Assembly (NCBI GenBank): GCA_017473795.1
Contig: JAFUJE010000033.1
Location: 1 to 13,058 of the forward strand
Direction: 5' to 3'
Source: Clostridia bacterium
GTDB taxonomy: Bacteria; Bacillota; Clostridia; Christensenellales; UBA1242
Length of the DNA stretch: 13,058 nt
The notes beneath the pieces were generated by a model, which ran no database searches, was not told where the DNA came from, and worked only from the letters and a program-made list of their open reading frames with translations. Within the stretch, counting starts at the first letter, position 1. Each line of letters starts with the position of its first letter. Positions 1 through 9,293 of the stretch are shown here, one piece after another. Both the position numbers and the translations under genes were made by a program.

Positions 1-870
<870 letters not shown>

Positions 871-2487
871 TTATTCTTGCGTTTTTGTTTCCGCAGTTTC
901 TTTTCGTTGAATACTTTGAACCGGAGTTTTCAATTTCTTTAATGCGTGCTTTTCTGTTAAACTATCGAACTTTTCTGAGACGTTCCACATTAAACGAGAT
1001 AATTTCTGATAGACCGGTTTTTCCTTTTGTTCCCATTGACCGGCTAAATTACGGCTCTGGTCACGCACAAACATATCCACCCTTTTGACTAATGATTGCT
1101 TACGTAGTGCGGAATTTAAAGTTCTCGTCAATTGCTTGCTGGCTTTTTGTTCTAAATTTGCCATGGTACCAGCAAAAAAGTCCAGTGACCCGAAGAAAAA
1201 TTCATTACTGTCTGCCAACAAATCATTCAAAGTATAACCGTCTTCTGTGTTTATCTCACAAACCTTTAAATCATGTTTTACTGCCAACACTTCATTAGAT
1301 AACCTTGCAATCTTTTCAAAATTTTTCTTCCCAATAATCCGAGCAAACTCTTGTGCTGGATCTTCACGCAACATAACCTCTTTTAATTCCGGAAGATAAC
1401 TGTGCAAAAATTTCCCCATAATTTCAAATAACATTACATATATTGAATTCCTGTCCCTACCATAAGCAATTAGCGGTTTATCTTTTTTAATTCTCTCTTG
1501 CTTAATCAAAAGTGTCATGTAGTCGGTTATAACTTCATTAAACATTTCGTATTTTCGGATTTCATCCGAGTAAGTATTTTCTGGAATATCCATATTCAAC
1601 TTTTCAAAGCCAGTATTGCTAACTTCGTGAACAAATTCATGAATCACCGTTGTTTCACCCGGATTAATTCCGAAATAAACATTGCTAGAATCTTTACTAC
1701 GAGAACCTAACGTATCTGAGTTAGTAAAGAACAACATAGCCTCTTCATTATACTCGTGCATTATCACAAGCGGATCAAATTCGGTTCCGAAGGAATTTTT
1801 ATACAATGAATCATAAAAATCCAAACAATAACGCCGACATGCTTTCTTTACTTGTTTTTTGAATTTTGCAACAAATTTATCCAGAAATTTTAGGTTTTTG
1901 TTAATTGTTTGATTCTCGCTGTACGGCAATTTTTTAAATTTTTTACCTAAATCCTTAATTTGGTTAACCGCCAAATTTGCCAATTCTTCATCATTAATAA
2001 TGTCTTTACTAGCTATATTCAATTCTTCCAAACAAGCCACTAAATCTAATGGTGCCTCTTCCACATCCAACATCGCTTGCAACTTTTTGCCATTCTTATT
2101 AAATAAACTCAGAAAAGGGTTAGCAAATTTCTTAGCAATATGTTCATATAAAACGAGACATTGAAATTTACTTTGATACTTTTCGTTGAAACGTTTGATT
2201 TTCTCTTGCAACAAAAAGTCATAAGCCGAATTTGCCAATCCATCCGTTTGGTAAACAAAATTTATCCGAGTATTTGCAATTTTTTGGGTTAATTTTTCTT
2301 TATGATTAAATCCCCAAAATTGTATAAAAATATCCGTCAATTTTGCTTTCATACGGTTTTGAATTTCTTCTCTCGTTTCCAAGACCCCGTTTTCTAAATA
2401 ATTATTATAAAAAAGATTATCGCAAAGCAAAATTGCACGTTGTATATCTTTTTTTCCATATACTCTCAAAACCTGCTTTTTTTCCAC
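871..2487 (-). CDS. Gluzincin-like putative zinc metallopeptidase, paralog B
   Basis: This 538-residue protein belongs to no family I can name. It carries HEFVH at residues 283-287, the HExxH zinc-binding and catalytic motif, followed by FNEVITDY with Glu318. NExx[ST]D is the form that supplies the third zinc ligand in thermolysin-type gluzincins, so a zinc metallopeptidase is inferred. The His287-to-Glu318 gap is 31 residues, identical to that in its neighbouring paralog. No signal peptide or membrane helix is visible, which implies a cytoplasmic protein. Blocks shared with the paralog include CDNLFY, GVLET, INFVYQT, LKFLDKFVA, VYFGI, SYLPELKE and QLTR. The start is a GTG at 2487, with AGAGG five bases upstream. 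A second GTG at 2493 overlaps that ribosome binding site. The chosen start also aligns the two paralogs from residue 1 (MEKKQVLRVY with MTREKILERY). The C-terminus is Lys/Gln/Glu-rich and probably disordered. Substrate unknown. Confidence 0.85.
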   Translation of the reverse strand: MEKKQVLRVYGKKDIQRAILLCDNLFYNNYLENGVLETREEIQNRMKAKLTDIFIQFWGFNHKEKLTQKIANTRINFVYQTDGLANSAYDFLLQEKIKRFNEKYQSKFQCLVLYEHIAKKFANPFLSLFNKNGKKLQAMLDVEEAPLDLVACLEELNIASKDIINDEELANLAVNQIKDLGKKFKKLPYSENQTINKNLKFLDKFVAKFKKQVKKACRRYCLDFYDSLYKNSFGTEFDPLVIMHEYNEEAMLFFTNSDTLGSRSKDSSNVYFGINPGETTVIHEFVHEVSNTGFEKLNMDIPENTYSDEIRKYEMFNEVITDYMTLLIKQERIKKDKPLIAYGRDRNSIYVMLFEIMGKFLHSYLPELKEVMLREDPAQEFARIIGKKNFEKIARLSNEVLAVKHDLKVCEINTEDGYTLNDLLADSNEFFFGSLDFFAGTMANLEQKASKQLTRTLNSALRKQSLVKRVDMFVRDQSRNLAGQWEQKEKPVYQKLSRLMWNVSEKFDSLTEKHALKKLKTPVQSIQRKETAETKTQE

Positions 2488-2533
2488 AGCCACCTCTTTT
2501 CAATCCAATATATTAAAATAATTTTTCACTACT

Positions 2534-2562
2534 ATAATACCACACCAACCAAGCCAAGTAAA
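2534..2562 (-). promoter_or_regulatory. Possible internal promoter for the second gluzincin-like gene
   Basis: In the 111-nt gap between the two paralogs, TTTACT (2557-2562) and TATTAT (2534-2539) are separated by 17 nt. The -10 is preceded by TGG, an extended -10 form. The predicted +1 near 2527 gives a leader of about 40 nt that includes the AGAGG site. A second TATTAT-like box lies about 35 nt further upstream, but I see no -35 for it. The downstream paralog could therefore be transcribed separately from the upstream one. The region is AT-rich, so chance matches are possible. Confidence 0.4.
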
Positions 2563-2598
2563 TACCCCACTATAATATACTGAAATGAATTTTCATAA

Positions 2599-4131
2599 TT
2601 AACGTGAAATATTCAAATCTACTTTTTGAATTGGCGGCTTCAAACTATTAACTACGTGCCTCTTAATTAAATCTTCAATCGTGTCTGTAAGAGCAAATAA
2701 TTTTTGTGCCATTTTATGCAAATGTGGCTGTGCTTTTCCATTTAATTTTTGTGCCCAAACACGTCCTTGACCACTAATTAACATTCCAATCACTTTAGTT
2801 AATGGTTGTCTTAATAAAGTTTTCTTTAATACTCTTGTTAATTGCCGATTAGCTTGTTCTTCACTGTTAATGACTTCACTTAGCAAAACAACAGGACCAC
2901 CATATAAAGTCTCATTTTTATCTTTAATAACTTTTTCAACATTAGTACCTGTCTCTTGCGCATACTCCATAATACATTTATCATGATTGCAAGCAATAAT
3001 TTCGTTACATAGCAAAGCAATTTCTTCAAATTGTTTTTCACCAATTACTCGCATGAACTCTTCTGCTGGGAATTCTCTTAACCTTGTTTCTTTTAGTTCA
3101 GGTAAATACGACAATATAAACTTTTCCATTACGTCAAATAATAAACTATAGCCAGAAATAAAATCTTTTTGACTAACAATTTCTTGGTTATTACTTTGTA
3201 GTTTTCGATACATTAAAGTTGCTAAATAATCTGTCACGACTTCATTGAAGATTTGATATTCTTGAAAAACTTTTGAATAAAGAGTTTTACCCTTTTTACA
3301 ACGTCCTTTTTCGAATCCCACTTGATCTACAGCATGAATGAATTCATGTAATACCACCTCATCTGACGGCATAATGCCAAAATATACGCTCTTTTTTTCT
3401 GAATCGTAAAAGGCCTCAAGTTTATTATACTTATCCATAAAAAGATTTCTAGCATATGAGTCCATCGTTTTTACGATTGGATCATGTTCCCACCGTTCAG
3501 ATTCCGTATAATGCCCGTAATCCTTTTTCACGTCTGCGACAAATTCTTCTAAAAACTTCAGTTTATCATTAATTTCATCGTTATCACTATAACGGGCGTC
3601 TTTCCATTTTTGATTGATATCAAGAATTTTATCAGTAATTTCTTTCGCAAAATTTTGATTGTTTAACACATCCTCTTTTTTTACACCTAAAGCCTGTAAA
3701 CATTCATTTGGATAATAAGCAGTACGATCATCTAAAAGTAATTCATGCAAACCACAATCAAACATACTTAACATCGAAGATGTATATTCAAAAGCTTCGA
3801 AATTCTGATAATAAGTTCCATGCTCTTGATAAAAACTGTTTACCTTCAATTCAGATAAACATTTCTCAATCGAATTTCTTGCCCCAAGAGTTTGATAAAC
3901 AAAATTTATGTTTGTTTCTTCAATTCTTGTGCTAATTTTTTCAGCATGAGTTTCGCCCCAGAAGTCGATAAAAGTCTCAGAAACTTTCTTTTTAATATTG
4001 TCCTTAATGGCTTCGCTAGTTTCTAACACACCAGTAGCATAATAAAAACCGTAAAAAATGTTATCACAGATATTAATAACCTTAGCAATTCTCTCTGAAG
4101 AATACCGTTCCAAAATTTTTTCTCTAGTCAT
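2599..4131 (-). CDS. Gluzincin-like putative zinc metallopeptidase, paralog A
   Basis: This 510-residue protein is paralogous over its full length to the downstream gene. HEFIH is at residues 262-266 and FNEVVTDY carries Glu297, again 31 residues after the second His. This matches a gluzincin zinc site: two His and a Glu as ligands, with the HExxH Glu as the catalytic base. Other conserved blocks are CDNIFY, GVLET, INFVYQT, YSDN, LKFLEEFVA, VYFGIMP, SYLPELKE, LREFPAEEF and QLTR. There is no signal peptide and no transmembrane segment. The ATG at 4131 is preferred because GGAG sits 7 nt upstream. The in-frame ATG at 4137 has GGAG only 1 nt away, and the TTG at 4143 lies on the GGAG itself. The chosen start lies 2 nt after the TGA of the preceding 127-residue gene, so the two are translationally coupled. 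Activity and substrate are unknown, and a non-catalytic role cannot be excluded. Confidence 0.86.
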   Translation of the reverse strand: MTREKILERYSSERIAKVINICDNIFYGFYYATGVLETSEAIKDNIKKKVSETFIDFWGETHAEKISTRIEETNINFVYQTLGARNSIEKCLSELKVNSFYQEHGTYYQNFEAFEYTSSMLSMFDCGLHELLLDDRTAYYPNECLQALGVKKEDVLNNQNFAKEITDKILDINQKWKDARYSDNDEINDKLKFLEEFVADVKKDYGHYTESERWEHDPIVKTMDSYARNLFMDKYNKLEAFYDSEKKSVYFGIMPSDEVVLHEFIHAVDQVGFEKGRCKKGKTLYSKVFQEYQIFNEVVTDYLATLMYRKLQSNNQEIVSQKDFISGYSLLFDVMEKFILSYLPELKETRLREFPAEEFMRVIGEKQFEEIALLCNEIIACNHDKCIMEYAQETGTNVEKVIKDKNETLYGGPVVLLSEVINSEEQANRQLTRVLKKTLLRQPLTKVIGMLISGQGRVWAQKLNGKAQPHLHKMAQKLFALTDTIEDLIKRHVVNSLKPPIQKVDLNISR

Positions 4132-4133
4132 AC

Positions 4134-4517
4134 TCATCTCCAATTAATTTCCAAAGACTTTAAATACTTGAAGAACTTGCGCTCCTGCTCTTCTCTAACA
4201 GCATCTTCCGCAGTATCTGGATCTTTCTTTTCGATTAAACTCATCAACTCAACAAAATTTTTTGGTACTTGATTCATGCCAACCAACTCCCTCGTGGTCA
4301 TACCATTATCATAGGCAATTTTGTAAGAAATTCCGTCCATTACCTCCAAATTTTCCAGTCGGTCCGGCCAGTCTTTTACAATTTGAATCGCTTCCCGAAC
4401 AAAATCTTCCACGCCCTTTTTAATATTATGAAGACCAATCGTAAATTCCTTAGTTTGGTCATCGGCAAAAATTGAATACTGTTTACTCATTGTCCAAATT
4501 CTAATCTTAATTTTCAT
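4134..4517 (-). CDS. Small protein of unknown function coupled to the gluzincin-like genes
   Basis: This 127-residue protein is the first gene of the transcription unit that leads into the two metallopeptidase-like genes. I do not recognise a family. It begins with a beta-prone, basic stretch (MKIKIRIW), followed by an acidic, amphipathic helical region with little secretion character. Then comes a likely beta hairpin (ISYKIAYDNG, TTRELVG), a PKNFVELMSLI segment, and a strongly charged helical tail (DAVREEQERKFFKYLK). The ATG at 4517 is preferred because GGAGG lies 4 nt upstream. An upstream ATG at 4568 lacks such a site and would add an ill-fitting leader. The internal Met of MSKQYS is a weaker alternative. 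The stop TGA sits 2 nt before the next ATG. Its position suggests a regulator, chaperone or inhibitor of the downstream proteins, which is inference only. Confidence 0.8.
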   Translation of the reverse strand: MKIKIRIWTMSKQYSIFADDQTKEFTIGLHNIKKGVEDFVREAIQIVKDWPDRLENLEVMDGISYKIAYDNGMTTRELVGMNQVPKNFVELMSLIEKKDPDTAEDAVREEQERKFFKYLKSLEINWR

Positions 4518-4552
4518 AACGCCTCCACAAATAAACAAGTATCTCTGTAAGT

Positions 4553-4582
4553 ATTTTACCAAATTCACACTTCTATTGTAAA
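4553..4582 (-). promoter_or_regulatory. Promoter of the small-protein/gluzincin operon
   Basis: TTTACA (4577-4582) and TAAAAT (4553-4558) are separated by 18 nt. The -10 is preceded by TGG, giving an extended -10. The predicted +1 near 4546 leaves a leader of about 29 nt that contains the GGAGG site. It lies just after the fusA terminator, so the operon appears to be transcribed independently of the str operon. Confidence 0.6.
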
Positions 4583-4595
4583 TAATAATTTACAA
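4576..4595. promoter_or_regulatory. Operator-like perfect palindrome over the -35
   Basis: TTGTAAAT and ATTTACAA form perfect 8-nt arms around a 4-nt centre. The left arm contains the -35 hexamer TTTACA of the adjoining minus-strand promoter. The arms are too AT-rich and the following sequence is wrong for a terminator, so a site for a dimeric repressor is the more likely reading. No candidate repressor is adjacent apart from the operon's own small protein. Confidence 0.45.
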
Positions 4596-4623
4596 ATAAA
4601 AAGCCCGACATTTTGCCGAGCTT
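4596..4623 (-). terminator. Rho-independent terminator after fusA
   Basis: A 10-bp stem pairs 4614-4623 with 4601-4610, with two G-U pairs in RNA and a 3-nt loop. It is followed on the minus strand by a T-rich tract (TTTAT). It begins about 20 nt after the fusA stop and ends the str operon before any tuf gene. Confidence 0.8.
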
Positions 4624-4644
4624 CTTTATCTTTATTTTCGCAAA

Positions 4645-6723
<2,079 letters not shown>

Positions 6724-6763
6724 AATTTCAATTTTTCCCCTTCTAAAATGTTTTTATATAGTT

Positions 6764-6790
6764 AAAAACGTCGGTTTTATTGACCGACGT
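6764..6790 (-). terminator. Terminator-like hairpin between rpsG and fusA
   Basis: A perfect 8-bp GC-containing stem, ACGTCGGT with ACCGACGT (6783-6790 and 6768-6775), closes a 7-nt loop. TTTT follows on the minus strand. It lies inside the str operon, 16 nt after the rpsG stop. It could be a partial terminator (attenuator) that lowers fusA transcription, or an mRNA processing or stability element. The hairpin is seen; the function is inferred. Confidence 0.6.
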
Positions 6791-6805
6791 GCAAACTCGA
6801 TTTGC

Positions 6806-7276
6806 TTACCATTTATAATGTGCGAAAGCTTTGTTTGCTTCTGCCATACGGTGCATTTCTTCTTTCTTTTTGAAAGCGCCACCGGTTTGGTTATAAGCAT
6901 CAAATAATTCTGCTGTTAAGCAAGCTTCCATACCACGTTCGCTACGTTTACGGGCAGCGTCAACCAACCAACGAATCGCTAAGGTTTGACGACGAGCCGG
7001 ACGTACTTCACATGGAACTTGGTAGTTGCTACCACCCACACGACGAGCCTTAGTTTCTAAAACCGGCATTACGTTTTCCATTGCTTGATTAAATGCGGTC
7101 ATCGGTTCAACGTTAGTTTTCTTTTGTAAACCTTCCAAAGCATTGTAAACGATACCTTGTGCAATTCCTTTTTTACCGTCCAACATGACTTGGTTAATTA
7201 ATTTAGTAACCACAGTAGATTTGTAAATTGGATCTGGTAAAACTTGTCTTGGTGTAATTCCACTACGTCTTGGCAT
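6806..7276 (-). CDS. rpsG: 30S ribosomal protein S7
   Basis: S7 nucleates assembly of the 30S head by binding the 3' domain of 16S rRNA, and it contacts tRNA at the E site. The protein has 156 residues, the usual bacterial length. The family signature is clear: VLPDPIYKS near the N-terminus, and [20 protein letters not shown] followed by an aromatic end (HYKW). The N-terminal [11 protein letters not shown] is a little different from the common Firmicutes form. Its ATG overlaps the rpsL stop by one base (TAATG), and the AGGGGG run inside the end of rpsL serves as ribosome binding site, so translation is coupled to rpsL. There is no rpsL-rpsG spacer of the kind S7 uses as a translational operator in E. 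coli. Confidence 0.98.
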   Translation of the reverse strand: MPRRSGITPRQVLPDPIYKSTVVTKLINQVMLDGKKGIAQGIVYNALEGLQKKTNVEPMTAFNQAMENVMPVLETKARRVGGSNYQVPCEVRPARRQTLAIRWLVDAARKRSERGMEACLTAELFDAYNQTGGAFKKKEEMHRMAEANKAFAHYKW

Positions 7277-7650
7277 TATTTCTTCCCCCTCTTGGCACCG
7301 TATTTAGAACGGCTTTGATTACGTTTTGCAACACCAGCGCAGTCCAACGCACCACGAACGATGTGATAACGGACACCTGGCAAGTCTTTAACTTTACCAC
7401 CACGTACTAATACGACGCTGTGTTCTTGTAAGTTGTGACCTTCACCACCGATGTAGCAAGTACCTTCTTGCTTGTTTGACAAACGTACACGTGCAACTTT
7501 ACGCAACGCAGAGTTTGGTTTTTTTGGTGTGGTCGTTTTTACCTGCAAGCAAGTACCACGTTTTTGTGGGTTTTGTTCCAAAATTGGAGCCTTGCTTTTG
7601 CTGGCGGACTTTTTACGTCCATTTTTGATTAACTGGTTAATCGTAGGCAT
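7276..7650 (-). CDS. rpsL: 30S ribosomal protein S12
   Basis: S12 sits at the decoding centre of the small subunit and influences fidelity. The protein has 124 residues, the normal length. The conserved stretches [32 protein letters not shown] and [14 protein letters not shown] are present. The residues altered in classical streptomycin resistance, Lys43 and Lys88, are both the wild-type lysines. Asp89, the residue methylthiolated by RimO in E. coli, is also present. The ATG at 7650 is preceded by AGAAGGGAG at good spacing. It is the first gene of the str operon and has its own near-consensus promoter. The 100-residue unknown gene lies just upstream on the same strand with no terminator between. 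Confidence 0.98.
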   Translation of the reverse strand: MPTINQLIKNGRKKSASKSKAPILEQNPQKRGTCLQVKTTTPKKPNSALRKVARVRLSNKQEGTCYIGGEGHNLQEHSVVLVRGGKVKDLPGVRYHIVRGALDCAGVAKRNQSRSKYGAKRGKK

Positions 7651-7683
7651 AGTTTCTCCCTTCTCTAATGTTATAGATTAAAC

Positions 7684-7712
7684 ATTTTATAATTTTTTAA
7701 AATGATTGTCAA
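7684..7712 (-). promoter_or_regulatory. str operon promoter
   Basis: A consensus -35 TTGACA (7707-7712) is followed by a 17-nt spacer and the -10 TAAAAT (7684-7689). The predicted +1 near 7677 gives a leader of about 27 nt carrying AGAAGGGAG before the rpsL ATG. This near-consensus strength fits a ribosomal-protein operon. Confidence 0.8.
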
Positions 7713-7732
7713 TGTAATAATAAAAGCAAGAA

Positions 7733-8035
7733 TTATTTACTTTGACGTCGTTCAGCATGAATTTCTTGGTTTTCTGCAATTTGGTTTTGCGCCTGCACAC
7801 CTTCGATTTTAATTTGACCCAAGTTCAACATGCAGCGTCCTTGATCTTGAATCAGTAAATCTTTGTTTGCCAAATCGGTTTGGATTGCTTTATGCATACG
7901 GAATGATAAATCTTGACCAGCAACCACTTTTTTGTCATGACCCATCGCAACCGTACCACAAACCCCATTAGGCAACACAATAAAACCCGAGGCATTTCTT
8001 TTACTACTAGCTTGCGCTTCGTTTGCTTTCTCCAT
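7733..8035 (-). CDS. Hypothetical protein, 100 residues, apparently leaderless
   Basis: I do not recognise this protein. It is soluble in appearance, with no signal peptide or membrane helix. The first dozen residues are polar and Ala/Ser/Lys-rich. A Gly/Val-rich beta-prone core follows (SGFIVLPNGVCGTVAMGH, later CMLNLGQIKIEG). The C-terminal tail is charged and Gln/Glu-rich. The ATG at 8035 is preferred: a promoter -10 (TATAAT) ends 6 nt upstream, which puts the predicted +1 on the A of this ATG. The upstream in-frame ATG at 8053 would precede the predicted +1. There is no Shine-Dalgarno sequence. The gene is divergent from the HicB-like gene, lies 82 nt upstream of rpsL on the same strand, and has no visible terminator, so read-through into the str operon is possible. 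Confidence 0.72.
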   Translation of the reverse strand: MEKANEAQASSKRNASGFIVLPNGVCGTVAMGHDKKVVAGQDLSFRMHKAIQTDLANKDLLIQDQGRCMLNLGQIKIEGVQAQNQIAENQEIHAERRQSK

Positions 8036-8041
8036 GAGTGT

Positions 8042-8069
8042 ATTATAACACAAATAATTTCTTTGACAA
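8042..8069 (-). promoter_or_regulatory. Minus-strand promoter of the 100-residue gene (leaderless type)
   Basis: TTGTCA (8064-8069) and a perfect TATAAT (8042-8047) are separated by 16 nt. TGT before the -10 makes it an extended -10. The predicted +1 is 8035, the A of the ATG. Its -35 overlaps the -35 of the plus-strand promoter base for base over five positions. Confidence 0.7.
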
Positions 8070-8091
8070 GTATCAATTTATTGCCTAAAAT
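8063..8091 (+). promoter_or_regulatory. Plus-strand promoter of the HicB-like gene (leaderless type)
   Basis: A consensus TTGACA (8063-8068) and TAAAAT (8086-8091) are separated by 17 nt. The predicted +1 at 8098 is one base before the ATG at 8099. There is no Shine-Dalgarno sequence between the -10 and the ATG. The -35 is shared with the divergent minus-strand promoter. Confidence 0.7.
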
Positions 8092-8098
8092 TAGATAT

Positions 8099-8365
8099 AT
8101 GAAATTTACCTACCCAATGGTATTCATTTTTAATGAGGACGAGAATATCTACAATGGATATATTCCCGACTTAACTTTGTACTGCGAAGGTGAAACTTTG
8201 GAGTCGGTTTATGCCTGTGCTGAAGAATTAATCAAGTACTATTTTGAATTGGCTGTTAAATATGATACCGAAATTCCGACCCCTTCATCAATGGAAACTG
8301 TTTCTGAAAAATGGACTGGTTATAAAGTCTCATTAATTACCGCTGATATCCCCGACCAAAAATAA
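8099..8365 (+). CDS. HicB-like protein (orphan antitoxin-type domain)
   Basis: This 88-residue protein has the layout of HicB-family proteins: MKFTYPMVFIFNEDE, then YNGYIPDL, a CEGETLES turn, a helix AxAEELIKYYFE and a final IPTPSS. HicB proteins have a partial RNase H-like fold and neutralise the HicA mRNA interferase. Here there is no extra C-terminal DNA-binding segment, and no HicA-like gene is visible on either side. It may therefore be an orphan relative rather than a working antitoxin. The ATG at 8099 is chosen because a consensus promoter ends 7 nt upstream. The frame stays open further 5', but those codons lie over the divergent gene and its promoter. A terminator-like hairpin follows, inside the 3' end of the convergent membrane-protein gene. 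The family call is from recognition of the pattern, not an alignment. Confidence 0.75.
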   Translation: MKFTYPMVFIFNEDENIYNGYIPDLTLYCEGETLESVYACAEELIKYYFELAVKYDTEIPTPSSMETVSEKWTGYKVSLITADIPDQK

Positions 8366-8383
8366 TTTTTATTTTATTTCTGA

Positions 8384-9277
8384 TTAGATAACATCACTGT
8401 TAACTGGCGGTGTTATTTTTTTTAATTGTCGACTACCTTTAATAATCATAATCAACGCCATCACAATCGCAAAGCCAATCACTGCTGCCCCGGTAGCCGC
8501 TAAAATAATTTGCCGAAACAAAGGACTTTCCGTAGTACCAAAAGTCGCTAGCATCGCCGTCTCCAAAGTCAACATAGAAACACAACCCGCAATCAAGTTA
8601 ATACTTTTGGCAGCCGAATAAACCGGACTTTGATATTTTTTGTAGCGGACTAAATCCACAATCGCAAAAGCAAAGGTTATAAAAGTAAATGTCGCCATTG
8701 CTATCGTGGTAATCATATGATGCTTGTAAACTTGGTCCCAGCAAATCAAGAAAGTAACCACAACCGCCAGCGCCAAATTCATTAGTAATAACATCCACCC
8801 ACAAAACACAGATTTTTTAGTTTCCATTTGTGTGGCTTCGTTGGCTTGATAAACTCGAGTGTGTCGCACCAAGAAAAAACGCATCACACTCAACATAACA
8901 TAATAGATAAACATCGCCATGAACCAAAAAGATTGGTGATAAAAACCTAATACTAATTGGAAAACAGCAAAAATAATATTCCACAATAATGACCCATAAA
9001 GCGAAACGTTCATTCGCAAATGCACATCACTGAACCACTTTTGCAGATACTTATTTTCTTGTTTGAAAGTTTTACAAAACTGAATAATCCGTGGCACACG
9101 CAGGCAAATTACCAACAAAACATAAAATGCCAACAAATAAGCCAAGATTGCCACCACGGATTCCGGACTTAAATACACTAACGCTAGAACCAAGAGCGTC
9201 ACAGCAATTGGCAACAAACAAATTATAATTGCCAAATGCGGATACAGTAAACTACGCCCAAACTTCTTCCAACTCAT
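8384..9277 (-). CDS. Eight-helix membrane protein of unknown function
   Basis: This 297-residue protein has about eight predicted membrane helices, near residues 13-36, 40-60, 95-112, 117-138, 156-178, 187-207, 222-244 and 255-280. A basic, hydrophilic loop lies between helices 2 and 3 (around 63-90). I see no motif of a known transporter, enzyme or sensor. It is the last gene of the two-exporter operon, 16 nt after the second permease, so it may assist export, sense the substrate or give immunity. The ATG at 9277 is preferred; a TTG at 9283 is the alternative. Neither has a convincing Shine-Dalgarno sequence, so it is perhaps translated by re-initiation after the permease stop. No ABC-2 sequence pattern is apparent, so it is not simply a third permease. 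Confidence 0.8.
   Translation of the reverse strand: MSWKKFGRSLLYPHLAIIICLLPIAVTLLVLALVYLSPESVVAILAYLLAFYVLLVICLRVPRIIQFCKTFKQENKYLQKWFSDVHLRMNVSLYGSLLWNIIFAVFQLVLGFYHQSFWFMAMFIYYVMLSVMRFFLVRHTRVYQANEATQMETKKSVFCGWMLLLMNLALAVVVTFLICWDQVYKHHMITTIAMATFTFITFAFAIVDLVRYKKYQSPVYSAAKSINLIAGCVSMLTLETAMLATFGTTESPLFRQIILAATGAAVIGFAIVMALIMIIKGSRQLKKITPPVNSDVI
8388..8423 (+). terminator. Terminator for the HicB-like gene
   Basis: An 8-bp stem (8388-8395 with 8409-8416, one G-U pair in RNA) has a 13-nt loop and is followed by a run of eight T (8416-8423). It lies about 22 nt after the HicB-like stop, inside the last codons of the convergent membrane-protein gene. The stem is not GC-rich, so efficiency is uncertain. 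Confidence 0.5.
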
Positions 9278-9293
9278 CTTCAATCTAACACTA

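Noticed and set aside
885-1298. Two plus-strand open frames of 67-68 codons opposite the second gluzincin-like gene
   Set aside because: They overlap a long conserved coding frame, have no ribosome binding site or promoter, and encode low-complexity Leu/Phe-rich products.
2571-2580. Second TATTAT/TATAAT-like box between the gluzincin paralogs, readable on either strand
   Set aside because: I could not find a matching -35 on the minus strand, and a plus-strand promoter would only give an antisense RNA that nothing else supports.
4134-4517. Naming the 127-residue protein as an emfourin-type protease inhibitor
   Set aside because: The similarity is only in general layout and genomic position; I see no diagnostic motif, so no family name is given.
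4576-4595. The TTGTAAAT palindrome as a terminator
   Set aside because: The arms are nearly all A/T and no T-run follows at the correct place; the GC-containing hairpin at 4601-4623 already serves as the fusA terminator.
7913-8098. A 62-codon 5' extension of the HicB-like frame
   Set aside because: It runs over the divergent gene and both promoters; the predicted +1 at 8098 excludes it.
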